Counted from the first letter of the stretch, positions 12,949-40,517 are shown. The stretch: DNA of 64,000 nt from Trochalopteron elliotii (GCA_024734555.1 JANPWX010000118.1:416117-480116), one strand, 5' to 3'. Numbers and translations are program-made. Notes: generated by a model from the sequence alone, not told the origin.

Positions 12949-15900
12949 CTGGGGCTCATGTTACCCTGCTCAGTGAGCAGCTGCTGGTGAATGGAGCCCC
13001 TTGTCTGCTCGGTGGAGCCAATGACAAGTGTCTGCCCTTCGCCAACAGGAAGTGCCTCCGCAGCCAGAGTTAAGTTTAGTGCCATGGATTTGTTCCTCTG
13101 ACTTCACATTGCTGTGCTTCCCCACAAAGGAAATCAGCCCAGAGGGCTGGGAAGGAGCAGGACATCTCAGCCTGGCTCAGCTGGATGTCAGGGGCTTTCC
13201 ACGTTAGGAGTTTTCCCTGGTTCTGAAGTTCACAACACGGCATGCAATTTTTGGGCAAGTATTCACGCTAAAGCTCGGCTTTTCTTGGAGGAAAGGAAAC
13301 GCTTGTTTGTTTTCTAAGACAAGTGTATTTCAAAGGAGGCAAGATCACAAGGGTATTTTAGTCAAATGAAGTAAATATTCTAAAAAGGAACCCCCTTCTT
13401 TGTTCAAGAGAAGAAAATGGCTGTGGACGATGGTTTGAACAGCATATTGGTTGCTGACAAATGAGGTTGACAGTTTTGTGACTTATTTTTAGCTGGAGAA
13501 TTTTTTTAAAACAGAAGTACTCTGTAGCCTTGGCAGTTGCTGCATATTCAGTGTGGGTGGATGGAACTGAGGAATTGCATCTGTGCTAACAAGCGTTTTG
13601 GGATTCCATTAAAAAAATAAACTCATGTACTGGAAACTGAAGCTGTACCAGCTCACCTGGGGAGCTCTGCCCTCTGAATATCCTCCACAAGGTAAGCAGT
13701 GCTGCCTGGCCAAGGCACTTGCAAAAATATTTGGGCCTTAAGATGTGACATCAACTCAAATTTGGGCTATTAGATTGACATTTTCTTTCTGTCCTGAGAT
13801 TACAAGTCATTGAGTTAATCTCTACCCTCTCCTTCCAAGTTTTCCCTCTAACTAAAAAGGCTAAAAATAAATTTCAAAAAGGCAGCTGAGAAACAGTTTA
13901 ATGTGGTCATTGATCCAAATGCTGAGTCTAAGGAGAGTACCTAGGACTGTAAGGCTTCTAATAAGATGTAATTATGTCACTGGGAAAGCAGCTTGGACAT
14001 TTATATCATGTTACCTCAAAGGTGTGATCAGCTAGTGCTTCACATCTGCAAAATGAACCTCTCTCCAGCTAGATTTCGTGAGTGTGGGTATTTCTGGCTC
14101 CTTCAGGCATTGGCTGAGCTGGGATTTCTCAAGCAGCCTTTTTGTGGAAGAGCTCTTACTGCAAGTGTTTGTGTTACACTTTGAGCAAATAAGTACCCGT
14201 TTGATTTGCTTAGAAGTAGATAATATCTGCCTTTGATGTGGCCAGTGGCAGCAACTGCCCAGGAATTCTGTTGCAGTGAAGTGTAATCCCCATTAAGCAA
14301 CTTCTCTCCCAAAGTACTGATTTAAAAAAAGTGCTAAATGACTTGCTGTAAGCTGTCATGTATTTGGCCATCCCACCTTTCCTGGAGCAGGACTGGGTGA
14401 CCTAATCCTCCTCACCCTTCACACTGGAGAGGTTTACTGGAACTTGCCAGGACAGAGGAAGAATGTCAGACAGACTTTTGATCTACAGTTTCCCAGTTAC
14501 CTTCGAAATCTGTGTCCCTTCCTAGCACTCCTTTCCCTAAAGCTGACATTGTGGGAGCAGTTGCTGTCCACTGTGGGCAGCATTCAAAGGAAGACAGATT
14601 GGAGCTTCAATACTCAATGGAAGGAGGTATGTGATACAGAGCATTTACAGTGGCTGGTCCCTGCTTATTTCTAGATTCCTGCAGTTGCAAAGCTGACTGG
14701 CTCTATATGAGTTGTGCAAATCCTTGGGAATTAAAGGAACAAACACTTTGATGCAGTATTCAGGATTTGGCAAAAGGGTTACATTTGTAGGCTTTTATTC
14801 TAAGAACTTCTTTGTATTTAAATTTAATTACATTAAAATTTTTCTTTGGGAAAGAAAAGGGGTTTTTTTCCTTATCTATTGTGCTGTTGAGTTTTGGTTC
14901 CTCACCCAGAGGCCCATTTAGAGAAGTCAGACTTGAACTGTGTCTGATCCAGTGCTTCTGAGCATTCCCAGCACCTGTGGCAAGATACATCTCTTGTACC
15001 TTTTAACAGCTGTTAGGTCCAGCTGTCTTGTGCTCACATGGGTTCCTCACCCTGAAGTGTTTTTAAGTGCATCTAAACCCCTGAATCATTTTGCTGGCTA
15101 CACTTACCTGAATTGCCTTCCTGACAGAGTTCTGTGAAAATCTTAGAGATGATGAGAGCCAGACTATTTGGTTAACAGTATTGTACTGAACATGATCAAT
15201 ACTTCATCTGCTTTGAAATTCTCTCTTAAAACAGCAGAGCTACCAAATGCTTCTGTAGATGGTTCAGTCACAGCCTATACTTTGATCTGTGAAGAAATTT
15301 ATGTATCTTGATTTCAAGGAATGAAGATTTTTTAAATGAAGGCCTGGGGGTTTAAGCTTGATTTATTTCATACTGGATTCTGCAACAAAAAGCTACTTCA
15401 CCAGAAATCAGTTGTGGAAGAAATAGGGAAGCACTGCATTATGTTGATAATGGGAGAAATGTGTCACTGACATCTGAGCAAAGAGATGGGCTGAGAGACA
15501 CCTCTGTTTGATTGCATTAATAACAAAGGGAGGGGATAACTGGTACCAGGGAAACAGAAGACAGGCAGTTTGTCTAAAATCTTAACACAGCTAACCCCTT
15601 GTAATGTTCAGGTAGGCAGACAATGTCTTGAATTCTTCATATATTGGTGGAATTAAATCAGTTGAGATCAGTTTGTCTCTCTCCTTTTTCCAGTTAGAAT
15701 TCAGTAACACCAAAACCCCAAATCTTGTCTTCCCTTGGATTTTTGTGTCAAGCTAGACAAGAAGCCCCCCTTCTAGGCAAAGACCCACCACTTTAACCCC
15801 TGTTTCATATCAGCACTTCATCATGTTGCAAAATTAATCTGTTTGCAAGAAATGAAGCGGATAGAGAACTCTTTCTCCATATATTTCTCACTCTGAAATC

Positions 15901-18900
15901 AAAGATGACTTTTTTTCTGTCAGATGTATTTTGATAATTGAGGCATGACAGTGCTGCCAACTTGAAATATTTCTTTTTATATGATGTGAGCTGTTCATGA
16001 TGCAATTTTGTCACCGACTCTGAAGTCTCCTCCCTTTCTGTCTCTCCCAGCCTGGTACCATAAATAGAAACCTACTCCTTGCCCATCCCAAGTTCTTGGC
16101 TTGGAGCTGTATTTCTTGGCTTTCCTCAGTGGGTTGTTTACAATACTTAAACCTTGCCCCACTCTGTGGGAGGCCCAAGGACTAACTATGGGTCTGTGCT
16201 TGGCTCTAGCAAACCACGTTATTAAGAGTCTGGTTGCTTGCAGGAGAGGAACACCTAGGAATGGCATTTAGTTAGTGCCTGCTTTTTACCAAAGCCATGT
16301 GTGAGCTGTCTGACCCCTTAAAACCAGTGTTTTTCATGGCCACATGGATGTCAGCAGAAAGACTAGGTGGTCCATTTAGGTAAAGGCTGCAGTGTGTTAC
16401 AGGGTAAAGGAAGTTCACAGGTCTGCTTCAATACTACCACATTATTAGACAGCAGAAACTTGGCCTGTTCAGCACTGGTTGCTTTTCAGTGTGTAGCTTG
16501 TCTTGAGTATTTTTGGTTAGCAGGAAGCACTGAGACTTGGCTTCAGAAACAAAGCTGCTGTAGAACTTGATACTGTTCCAATCGTGTCAGCAAAATAGGA
16601 AACCCACTTGCTGCTGTGTTATCAGTTTTGTTTCCTTGTATTCATTAAGGCAGAAATCCTCCCACTAAGAAGCCAGTTAAAGATCTGAAGGTCCAGTGTT
16701 GTAATGTGATGTATGTTTTGAAGGTGCAGTGGAAAATACCAATTATACCAGCCCTCATTAGGTACTTGATGGTCTACTTTCCATGAGTTGATGACCAGTG
16801 CCTGTTCTTTGGTAGTCTTAAAAGCAAGGAAATAAAATGAGTCTCTCTGTGAAACAGCATCATAATTTAGTTTAAGGACTCAAGAGTGAAAATAAAGTGA
16901 GATATGTGGCATATGCAGGGATCTTGGTGGCTTTGTATTTGAGTTGTCCCTATGTGAAAAAATACACACAGGTCTACACCCTGTGGGTTTTGTTGTAAAA
17001 CACCAACATATCAGATTAAGACTGTGTGCAAGAACCAGTATTTACCCTATAAACCTCCTTGTCTCTCTCTTTCCATTGACAAACCAGTCAACTTGGCCTA
17101 TGGCCAACAACACCAAATCAATTTTAGGGCTGTATTTTCATTAACACATTCTTTTCTTTGATTAAAAGACATTAAGAGACATTAAAATTCAGAGTATAGC
17201 GAGTTTTTTAGAAACTCCCTGAACTATACATTACAAAGTAGCATAGTCAGCAAGATTTCCTTTTATTCAACTTTTCCCCACTGCTGGAAGAACTAGAAAA
17301 ATGCTTCTAAAAGGATGACTTAAGTTGTACAGGAAGGGTAACCACTCTCAGGAAACAGCATTGAAAGGCACCACAGGGAATAGGGTAAAGAGCTAGGAAA
17401 AACTGCTGTGCCTGAAAGGTGGATTCTTCCACTGAGGAAGTTGAGTGTACCAGAATTAAGATTTTATATTGTGCACTTACTGTGAAGGGCACAGGAACAG
17501 GATGCAGATGTGGTGGATGCAGATGTCAAAGTGATGGCCTGCAGTGTAAAATAACTATCTAGGAAAATCAGTTTTAAGAGAGATAATGCTCATTTAGAAG
17601 CCAGAAAGATACTTGATTTTATTCTGGCTGGGTGCATTTGACAGGACCTTATGAACTGCTATGCACTCTGTGTCCTTTCTGCTGGAGAGCACCTTCAGGA
17701 GGGTGCCTGGAAAGAGTGTAGGCACAAAATTACTCTGTTGCAGGAGACTTACAGCCAAAATGTTTCTCACCCATAATGCCAGTGCTGGCAACTACATGAT
17801 TCCCATCAGGAGCTCTTAACACACCAGCCAGCCATTAAGCTTTGGCTACAGGCTCCTGACAGAGGCTAAAATTGATGGGGTAAGTAGGGATATGTGAAAG
17901 ATACATTATTAATCCAACTTAACTTCCTGCTAATCCTTCTTTGTTCAAAATACCAATTACTCATCCGTTGTAGTTTAACTAAGAAGTAAATGTGTTATTT
18001 TAGCTAAGGTTAGTAACTGTCACAGCTGAGACTAATCTAGCCACAAATTCATACATAGCTTGCCCTTTGCTGGGACCATTTTAGGTAAGGGCGATTGTCA
18101 CAAAGCTCATCTGTGTCTTTCTGAAGCTGTACTGGCTTTCTCCACAAATTCTGATTATTCTTTTTGTATTAACAGATATGCTAAGCTTAGTACAAATGTC
18201 AGTGTAATTCAGAGTAATGGGAGCAAATGCAAGCTGAGGAAAGAGTAAACTGCAAGAAGCAAAACAAAGGGAAAGGAGATAAAGCCCAGGAGCTCTCAAG
18301 CAAAGGTATCTCAGCCTCTGACCACTAGGTAGCTTAATACAGGATTCACTGAGCTGAGTTTTGGAAGGGAAAGAAAAGAGGTCATCCCCTTGTCAGAACT
18401 TCAGGAACAACAGTATTCAGGTGTCCTGAGTTAATTCTTTGCCTAGGTAGCTTTCCACAAATGTCAGGTGTTGGTTGCAGGGGAAATGACTCTTGTCAGA
18501 AGCCATATGGGAAGGTAACTCCTCATCGTCACAGCATCCCCACAGTTCTGTATGCTCTTTTTCTGCATTCACAGCCTTATAAAACACAAACACTTGGAAT
18601 AAGCCTGATTACTTACCCTTAGTCTAGTTTGAGTCACTATCACAGAGTGCAGCTTGCCCCACTCACAGAGCAGTGAAGTTCACAGGTCATGGAAATGCTG
18701 CTTTCTTACTTCACTGTACTGCAGCAACTCCTCTCCCCCAAAAAGGCTTAAACCATGGATTTCCCTTTCCTTGCTCCCTTTTATACCCCTCTGCAGGCCC
18801 ACCACCCTCCAGGTATGAGACTGCCACGGTGAGTGCTGGTTTGTTAACCTTTCCATGGCCACCTGGCAGGAGGATCCTCTCCCGCCACAAGGTAGCTCTC

Positions 18901-19429
18901 CTAGAAAACCAGGGCTTTGAAAGAATTCATCAACAAATCTGGGGGTTTCGAGAGGTACATTGATGGGGCCCTTGTGGGAAGCTGTCCAGAGTGTTACTAA
19001 ATCAGCAACTGTGCAGTGCTCAGACTGGGTGCACTGTGCTGGCCTTGCTTTCTGAATTCCAAACATGTCCAAGAGCGTTCATGTGCTCAGTGTTTGTACC
19101 TCTCCAAGATGTGGATTCTCACCAGTGTTGATTCCCATAAGTAGTGCTCCAGCAGTGGTATGTGGAGTGGAAAAGTGAATCAATCTGGGCGGTCCCCTTA
19201 ATGGGCGATCTGTTTTGTAATTTGTGCAAAGGAATTTCTCCAAGGAAACTGTTTGCTTTCTTCCCAAACACTTTGTTACCTAACTCGTAGTGGAACAAAA
19301 CTCTGTCTCTATAGTTCATCTCAAAGTTGTTTCAACTTGCAGCCCAGTCCCCACATCCTCTGTGTGTTCAGCAGCCCCTGGAAAGCTCCACCCTCCCATC
19401 CAGTTAATCACCACGTTAACCCAGGGGCT

Positions 19430-19581
19430 GATTTTCCCAGTCTCTGCTCTGCCGGCCCGGCAGCGCTTCCTTTCCCCTTGGCCCCCGGCCTTGCCAGCAG
19501 CGATTGCTGTGTGTGGAGCCTTTGTGCTCAGCCCAGGACTCGTGGTGCCAAGCAGCCTCTTTGCTCTCTGGGAAGCACAGC
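19430..19581 (+). promoter_or_regulatory. Probable promoter/5' UTR of the ABL2 1A transcript
   Basis: GC and CpG content rises sharply here (CCGGCCCGGCAGCG and CCCCCGGCC) against the AT-rich DNA upstream, directly before the exon 1A start codon. A CpG-rich, TATA-less promoter is common for this gene family. The transcription start cannot be placed from sequence alone. Confidence 0.5.
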
Positions 19582-33548
<13,967 letters not shown>

Positions 33549-36254
33549 CTACTGTCAATCTGGGTAAGAGAAACACACACGGGGAGGGCGGGACTGTTTT
33601 TCTGTACTGATGCTTTCAAAAGGAAAGACTGATACTTGAGTATGTGAAGTACCTCAGATCACTGAGTTCTCCTCACGTTTACAGGTTCATCTCAAAAAAT
33701 TGGGGATGGAGAGGGTAGATTAAAGCTGTAAGGGGCAGAACATCAAGGATCTGTCCCTGCCTAGTCAGGCTGATATGCTTGGTATGGCAAGGGAAAGAAA
33801 GTTCCTTCTCCTCCCCTGGAGAGGCAGGAGAGCCGATGGCAGGTTCTCCCTCTGGGCAGGACGGTGGTGACAGCTGGAGTCCTGGGGTGGCTGCAGCCAG
33901 ATCCTGTCTCTGACTGCACAGATCCTGCCCTGGCTGCACCCCCCTGTGCCTTGCTGTCCTGACAAGGCCAAGGAAAGGCACTGGGGCTCTGCTGGTACCA
34001 AGGGCAGAGCAGCCAGAGCGGCTCCGGAGGGGAGTTGTGCGCAGCTGAGGGAAAGGTCTAATGCACTGACAGTATCCAGAGCTGCTGGAGGTGGATGCAC
34101 TGGTCTGGATGGCTTGACTTCCACAGCGCTGCTGCTGCTGCTGTAATGAGAACTGCAAAGTTAGTTAATATATGAAACTGTCCCTTTTCCCTCCTGTCCA
34201 CCTCATCCACCACGTTCTCATCGTCATTGGGTTGGAAGCGTCAGGGATGCAGGGCAGACTTACCACTGGAATTCCCCCTTCCCACCACACAGCCTTCACT
34301 CAGCTGATACCTATTTCTAGTGGTCTAGCACAGGTGCTGCTTGATGGTCATTTTTGAGTAGTTTGGGGCTCTTGCACAACTTGCCAGTGTTGTTGTTGGG
34401 GTGGGTGGGCTCTTTCTTTTTTTAAGATCTAGACTGTTTTTAACTTGGTTGACTCCCCAGTTCAGTTTGATCACCGTGAGGACCCATGGTAGGTAAGGCA
34501 GAGCCTCTTCCCCCCTGGCTGTTCTCCACACTCCTTTAGCAGTCACAGCACTGGAGGGATGGCTGGAAAACCAGAAAGTACAGCCCAGCCTGCCACCACA
34601 TGTCCTTACTGCTGCAGGATTCCCTGGACCTGTCCCTAACCCCTCACACTGCCAGATTCCTGGGATTTGTTCTGATGCTTACCTGTCTCACAGGCTTCCA
34701 GCTTCCCAAGGTGATAAAGTATGGCAGCACACAGGAAACACCACAGGCATCTCCATGTATTCCTGTATTTTAAAGGCTAGATCAGGATCCTATGCTGAGG
34801 TGTAGGGAATGTGCACATAACCTGTGCACTTCTCTGCCTGAGGCAGGGCAACAAAAGCTGTGGCTCTACCTTGAAGGGCTCCCACTGGGTCTCTAATGCC
34901 CTCTAACAACCCCAGAGTGAGAGCAGCTCAGTGGTTGGCATTGTCATCCTTGGTCCTGGTGCTGTTTGCACACTGCTGTGCCCTCAAAAGGCTGGTCTGT
35001 GTCTGTGCACAACTCCCCAGGGTGGAAATGTACTGGCAAGTAGGAAGAGTTCAGTTGCTGGTTTGTGAGAGGAAAGGAAAGAGGCCTGAAACCTGGCTCC
35101 AAATACACCTTACCTGCATGCTGCTGCTCACTTCACACTGCTGGTGATAGAGGATCTCGCTTGCTTTGCACCTTAAGTCTTTTTTTTTTTTTTTTTTTGG
35201 CTAAAATGCTTTTTAAACTTGTTTTTCGAGTGTGGCCATGCTGCTTTTAGTCTGAGCATTTAGAGTGGAGCCGTGGCACAGGTGGGCACTTAGAAGATGG
35301 GCACTTCATTTCTGTCTAGAAGGACATGTTGGTGCTTGGCAGCAGGCTGGGTGTCTCAGCAAGTGTCCCTGTTTTTTCCACAGAGCATAGCACGACAGGC
35401 CTGGAAAAATCTTTAGAAATGGGCTGGTGTCTGAGAATCCTCATTTCATTACTGGCCTGAGCTAAGCAAGGTTGTTTCAGGGTGGGTGGAGGCACAGCAG
35501 AGGAGCAGCATGTGAGGTACAAGGGACCAGTGAGCTTCTGTGGCCCAGTAAGTGAACTGGTGGGGGGGAAAAGGAACCAAGCAACCCCTTGTGCTGGCAG
35601 GTCCTGATCCCCTGCAGCCCTGGGGGCTGTCCCAAGGCTCTTCCACAGGCACAGGACCAGCCCCTTATCTCCTAGACTTTACTGAGGGCTTTTGTGGTTT
35701 ACCTTATCTCTTTCAGTCATCTTCATGGAAGGTGTACATCCAAACTGCCTTTGGAAAGGTGACCTGCAAAGGGAAGGTGGCTTCACATGGCCTGTCAAAC
35801 AATCAGAAGGATTTAGGAGGTGAGGGGCTCTCTTTTATTCAGAGCAGAAGGGCAGGTCTTGCTTATCCTGGCACACCATCCCATGGTTCCATCATTGTAC
35901 TGCTGCTCAGCCTGGGACAAATGGACTGGAACTGAAGGGGTTCCAGGGGAAAGGAATTTTAACCAGAACATTTTAAAGCTTAGCCCAATTCTGATGAGTG
36001 TTTTGAAAGAAGCCCCCCCCCTTTTTTTTTTCCTCCCCTAAATGCCAGTCTTCCAGAAAAGCTACAGCAAAATTGCTAGAATGGTAATATGGAATTTCTA
36101 ACTACTCGAACCCCCCTCTTGCAGCCCTTTCTGAAGAAAGCAGCTGTGTCCCAAGAACACTGGCTATCCCCAATTCCTTTCAGATGCTCCATTTTCTCCT
36201 TGCCCCCACAGCAGAGATGGACTGTGGGACAGGGCAGCATCCAACTGCTTTTCC

Positions 36255-36440
36255 AGAGTCACAGAATGGCTGAGGTTGGAGGGACCTTTGGAGGTCACCT
36301 GGTCCACACACTCTACCCCAGCAGGGCCACCAACAGTTCCCTGTAAGGACCATGTCCATCCAGGCAGCTTTTGGGCATCTCCAGGCACAGAGACTCTACA
36401 ACCTCTGTGCCCAACACAGGAGCTGGTTCAGTTCTGACCC
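36255..36440 (-). mobile_element. CR1 LINE fragment in the ABL2 3' UTR
   Basis: Reading on the + strand, AGAGTCACAGAATGGCTGAG, then GTTGGAGGGACCT, later CATCCAGGCAGC and CTCTGTGCCC, is the reverse complement of a diverged CR1 3' end. The element is therefore antisense to ABL2. It is older than the other CR1 pieces judging by mismatches to the usual pattern. Confidence 0.75.
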
Positions 36441-38209
36441 CTCCTGTGGTGCAAAATCAGAGGCCAGTGGAATTTGGGGATTTGCCTGTTGTCACTCTCA
36501 TGGAAGTGTTTTCTCTGCTCTTACCTATCATCTAACATCAGGCAGATTGTGGCAGAGGTAGTGCTGACTTGACAGGGTTTGTTTTCCCCTAAATTGAAGG
36601 CTGCAGAACTGCTGGGACTTCTGCTGCCCTAGAGTGTTTTATTCCCAAACTGCAATGTTCTCCTGCCCTCTGGCAGGATAGCAAAAGGATGTTCTCTGGG
36701 AAAGCTGCTTCTGCTGTACACTACCATCCAGTTGTTCTTCCTTCCACAGCTACTCCTAAAACTTTTACCATTCCCTCTCCCTTTAACCAGGTCTGACTTT
36801 CTCTTCAGCCTTAAAGGTCTCCACTGTGGCCAATTCTCTGTTTTCAGTCAGATGTGCAAAGGAACCTGTGGGTGCTGACACCCCATTATTTGTCCCACTG
36901 AAGAGCACTTCATGCTCCATGGGTTGGGGCAGAGGACAAGGCATAAATCCTGTTGTTTCTTCTCCTCAGCATTGTCAGGCAGCCATGGGGGCATGGCTGG
37001 AGCTGGGCTGTCTCACTTGCACTGCCATGGGCCAGAATTTAAAGCAGTTCTCTTTGCCATGGGGATGGCACCCACAGGCCCAAGCACAAAGCACAGAGTG
37101 AGCTCAGGGGGGCACTTTCTCTTCCTACCACAGGTGCAATTCTCTCTTCTTCCTGCACTGCACACCCTTCTTAACCCCAAAGTGGTGCACTCGATTTAGT
37201 CATGTTCTTCATCAGTGTGGGCAGGGGTGAAGCTGAGCTGAGTCTGGGTCTTGGGACTGCACCAAATTTAGCCAGTGGGAAAGGGGAAGTGAAGGGAGCA
37301 GCATTGCTGGTGCAGAACACAGCAGGGAGGGAGACAGGAGGGCTGTGCTTGTCCTCCTCAGGACATTTCTCCTAGGTGCCACTGGCCTTGTGTCTGTGAG
37401 ACACAAACACAAACGTTGACATCTGTCAGGGAGCTTTTGCAGGAGTTGTGGAGCACAGGGAACCAAACCCCAGATGGAGACAGAGCAGCCCCTCCCCAGC
37501 AGGCAGAGGTGTGGGGTGAGTTCTGCTGTGCAGCCACACAGCAATCCCAGCCCCCCTGTCCTACCACCTGCCTGAGGCAGGTTTTCCTCTGGGGCACCCA
37601 GAGCCCTGACAGGCACGGGTGACTCCAGGATGGAGGCTACAAAGCCAGCAGGCTGCTGCCCTCTCCTGTAACACACACTCAGCTCAGCCCTGCTGCTCAT
37701 CAGGAGCTGCCAGGGCGATGGAAGGTGGAGACCTCCCAGGGCACTGCCCAGCTCAGAGGGGTGTGCTGGGCTTGTGCTGCAGGGCCCTGGGGTGTAGAAC
37801 AAAGCCCTCAGCCCGTCCTCTGGTGCTTCTGGGACACTGACTCATTTCTCACAGCTCCACACTGAGCAATGTCTGTACCAAAGGAGCTCGTTCTGTTCTT
37901 CCCCATGTGTCTGCTGTGCACAGGAGGAGCCTGCTGGGCTCACAGGGCACTGTTTGTGTTGGTATTGAGGGCAGGAATGGATTGAAATGAAACACGTTCA
38001 TCACCAATCACTCTTAGCAGTGTTGTCAACTGTTTTTTGTTTTTTTTAATTGTTATTGTAATATATTTTGGTTGTTTTTCTAATTTAATTCTCTCACTAT
38101 CGTCTGACTGTGAACTGCGAACAGTGTTAAACTTGATGTAAATAAGGCCCTTGGAAGGGCCTCTTTGCCTGTCGTTCCACAAAGTTTTGCCAATTTGCAT
38201 TTTGTTTTA

Positions 38210-38215
38210 AATAAA
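38210..38215 (+). terminator. ABL2: Poly(A) signal AATAAA for ABL2
   Basis: Canonical hexamer in a TTTTAAATAAAGGTTGCAA context. The sequence downstream becomes T/G-rich (GTGTGTTTTTTT at about 38258-38278), as expected for a cleavage site. It lies under 200 bp from the opposing TOR3A signal. Confidence 0.7.
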
Positions 38216-38379
38216 GGTTGCAATATTTTATTGGCAAAAACCACTTGAGTAGATGCTGGTGTGTTTTTTTTTTTTTTTCTCTTAATGAAGATTTGAAGCT
38301 GCTCAGTCCTAACCAAAAGCTCATTCATTTGGGTACAAAAAATTGTTAAAAAGAGAAATAATTTAATTCCACCAGGTTG

Positions 38380-40266
38380 CAAAAAAAAGCAGTATCTTTA
38401 TTTGTGCAGTATCTGTTTAGAACCAAACTGTTGCCCTGGCGGGGTCAGAGAGCAGCTCTGGCTGCTGCTGTGGGGCTGATCAGAGCTCACCCAGCTGTGA
38501 CACACACCCCTGTGAGCCAGCAGCTCTTCCCTCACCTTCCTCAGTGGCCCCAGCTCCTCCCTCAGCAGCCACAGCCAGAGCTGCCCCTGTGCCCACCAAA
38601 CCAGCCCCACAGCGACCTCCTGCCAGCCCAGCCTGGGGCAGCCTAACCCAGCTGAACACTTCTTGACATTTAGGAAAAATCCAGGCTTATCCTGGCTTAC
38701 AACACAACCTTTTGGCAACTACCCTTCAACAAACAGCTTGTTAAACTGTTTGCCCAGGTGACCAAACACAACCTGAGCTGTGTCCTGTGAGGCAGCAGCC
38801 TCCCTGTCCCAGCTGGAGGCACTGCCCCCACTGTTTCCCAGGTTTTTGACACCTGAGATTAACCATAAACCAGCCTGAGAAATGCCTGCTGACACAGGCT
38901 GGCACAGCCTCGACTCCATCCCACCTGAGGCTGGGCTAAGGCACCTGCAGTGGCTGGGCAGTGGGAATGAGCTGGGCCAGCTCATCTCTGCCTTGGGGCC
39001 TCCTTAGACAAGGAGCCAGCGTGGCCAGGGGGAAGCAGGACCCAAAGTCTGCAGGGCAGGACGTGTCTGTCTGCTCAGCCTTTCCCTGGGCTGCTCCTCA
39101 CTGGCACCACAAAATGGGTCACAGCTGAAAATAGATCAAAGGTCCCCCCGTGGGGGTGGCTGGAAGCCAAGCCCTGGCCTTGGCAGGTGCTGTTTCACTC
39201 CTGGCCAGCACAGCCCTGTTGGAAGGGAATTTTGACCCCGAGGTCACAGGGTGATTCCCGTAACACTGACGAAATTTTTTGGGAGCTGCTGCAACACACT
39301 TATCACTTGGAGAGTCCCCAGACAGCAAACAGCCCCTTGTAATAATAATAATATTAATGCTGATATCAGCCAAAAAAACATAGCATGAAATGTACTGAAG
39401 AGAAAAATGAAAAAGGGAAGGAAAAAAACCCCAGTTTTTACTGCATCCATGAAAACTCACATTCAGCTGCAGCCTGATGCTTCAGCCACCATCCTCCTCA
39501 CCTGCCCTTTGCCCTTGGCAGAGGAATTCTCTCCCCTTTTTGGTTTTGCAGTGAAGGAAACGGGCTCTTCACCAGCCCCTGGAACAAAATAATTGCAGCA
39601 GGAGTTCCCCTCACCCTGGCAGCTGCTTCCATACAACGGAAGACTCCGGTGAGAAGTGGGCACTCCAAGGTGAGAGCTGTGGATTTGGCATCTCCAGAGG
39701 AGATTATTCAGTCCTTTTCTCCAACAGAGACAATGATCCTGGCCCGTGTGTCCCTGAGCAGCAGACACCTTGGAAAGGCATGAGAGCAACAGAGGGGAAA
39801 AACTCCAGCAAAACAGTTCTGTGACCTTGTAAAGTGACAGAGAAAGCTGGGGACAGGGACGTGGCTTCAGCCACGGTGTCTCAACAGGACCAGCCTGTCC
39901 AAGGCCTCCCTTCACCACACAGTAACAAACCAAGGACTTGGACATTCCCAGTCCCCACTCACATGGGGACTCACATGCATCTGCCAGCAGAACCACATCA
40001 GCCCTTCAGGTTACTGCCAGCTAAAAGAAGGCAGATAAAACACCAGACAGACTCCAAACACGGCCAAGCACAGGCTGTCCCCACATCCCAGGAGTAAGGG
40101 ATGCACCTCCTTCCCTACAACAGCTCTGGGAGTAATGAGGGGTTTAAGTCTCTGTTGAGTCCCTGTGCAAGTGCCTGGCTGGGTCACCTGCTGCTGACCC
40201 TGTGCAAAGAGAGCAGCTCCCAGAGTGCAGAACCACCTTCAGCACACGTGTGGTCCCACCTGGTGT
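38380..40266 (-). other. TOR3A: TOR3A 3' untranslated region
   Basis: About 1.9 kb between the TOR3A stop codon and its candidate poly(A) signal. No coding sequence or repeat was recognised apart from a short AAT/ATT run near 39340-39357. The extent depends on which poly(A) site is used. Confidence 0.55.
38397..38402 (-). terminator. TOR3A: Poly(A) signal AATAAA (minus strand) for TOR3A
   Basis: TTTATT on the + strand reads AATAAA on the minus strand, followed in the transcript direction by a U-rich run (CTTTTTTTTGC). I saw no other canonical hexamer on the minus strand between the TOR3A stop and this point. Confidence 0.6.
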
Positions 40267-40517
40267 TCAAGGAAGGAAATAATTGATGCGCTGGGGCACG
40301 GATTTGCAGCCCTGTGCAGAGAAAAGCTTCTCCTCCTTGGGGACAAACACCATCATCTGGGCCACCTGGTCGAGCGTTGCCTCGGTGAAGGGAATTCCCC
40401 GGGCCAGGAAGGCGTCCCGAGCACAGAGCTTCACGTGGTGATATTCCAGGGGCAGGAATGGCACCACAGAGTCAATGAGGTTCTCTCTCAGGAGGTGGCT
40501 GTGGGCATAGCTGTTCT
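40267..40517 (-). CDS. TOR3A: TOR3A exon 6 (C-terminal lid, stop)
   Basis: It starts after GCTCCAG and encodes NSYAHSHLLRENLIDSVVPF, LPLEYHHVKLCARDAFLARG and finally FSAQGCKSVPQRINYFLP before TGA. The GCK motif is the redox-sensitive sensor-2 of torsins. Confidence 0.96.

Larger units (their letters stand above)
1..19400. other. Gene-free stretch, probably ABL2 intron 1 (between exons 1B and 1A)
   Basis: This is AT-rich, CpG-poor non-coding sequence. No reading frame in it shows a recognisable protein domain or chains to another by splice sites. It contains T tracts (1139-1156, 11011-11040, 11231-11310), a TA-rich stretch near 5114-5140 and a perfect 29 bp tandem duplication at 12891-12948. 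Because exon 1B of ABL2 normally lies far 5' of exon 1A and was not found here, intron 1 is the simplest reading. It could equally be upstream flanking DNA if 1A is the outermost first exon. Confidence 0.7.
33549..38235 (+). other. ABL2: ABL2 3' untranslated region
   Basis: About 4.7 kb follows the stop without any recognisable coding sequence and ends at a canonical AATAAA. A long 3' UTR is usual for ABL2. It contains a short CTG run (about 34127-34143), a T tract near 35178-35200 and an antisense CR1 fragment at 36255-36440. Open frames inside it, including a 196-codon antisense one at 37212-37802, show no recognised domain. The end was chosen because it is the last AATAAA on the + strand before the TOR3A signals. 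Confidence 0.7.

Noticed and set aside
37212..37802. 196-codon minus-strand open frame
   Set aside because: It lies in the ABL2 3' UTR, is Pro/Ser/Leu-rich low-information sequence, and shows no family motif, splice partners or promoter.
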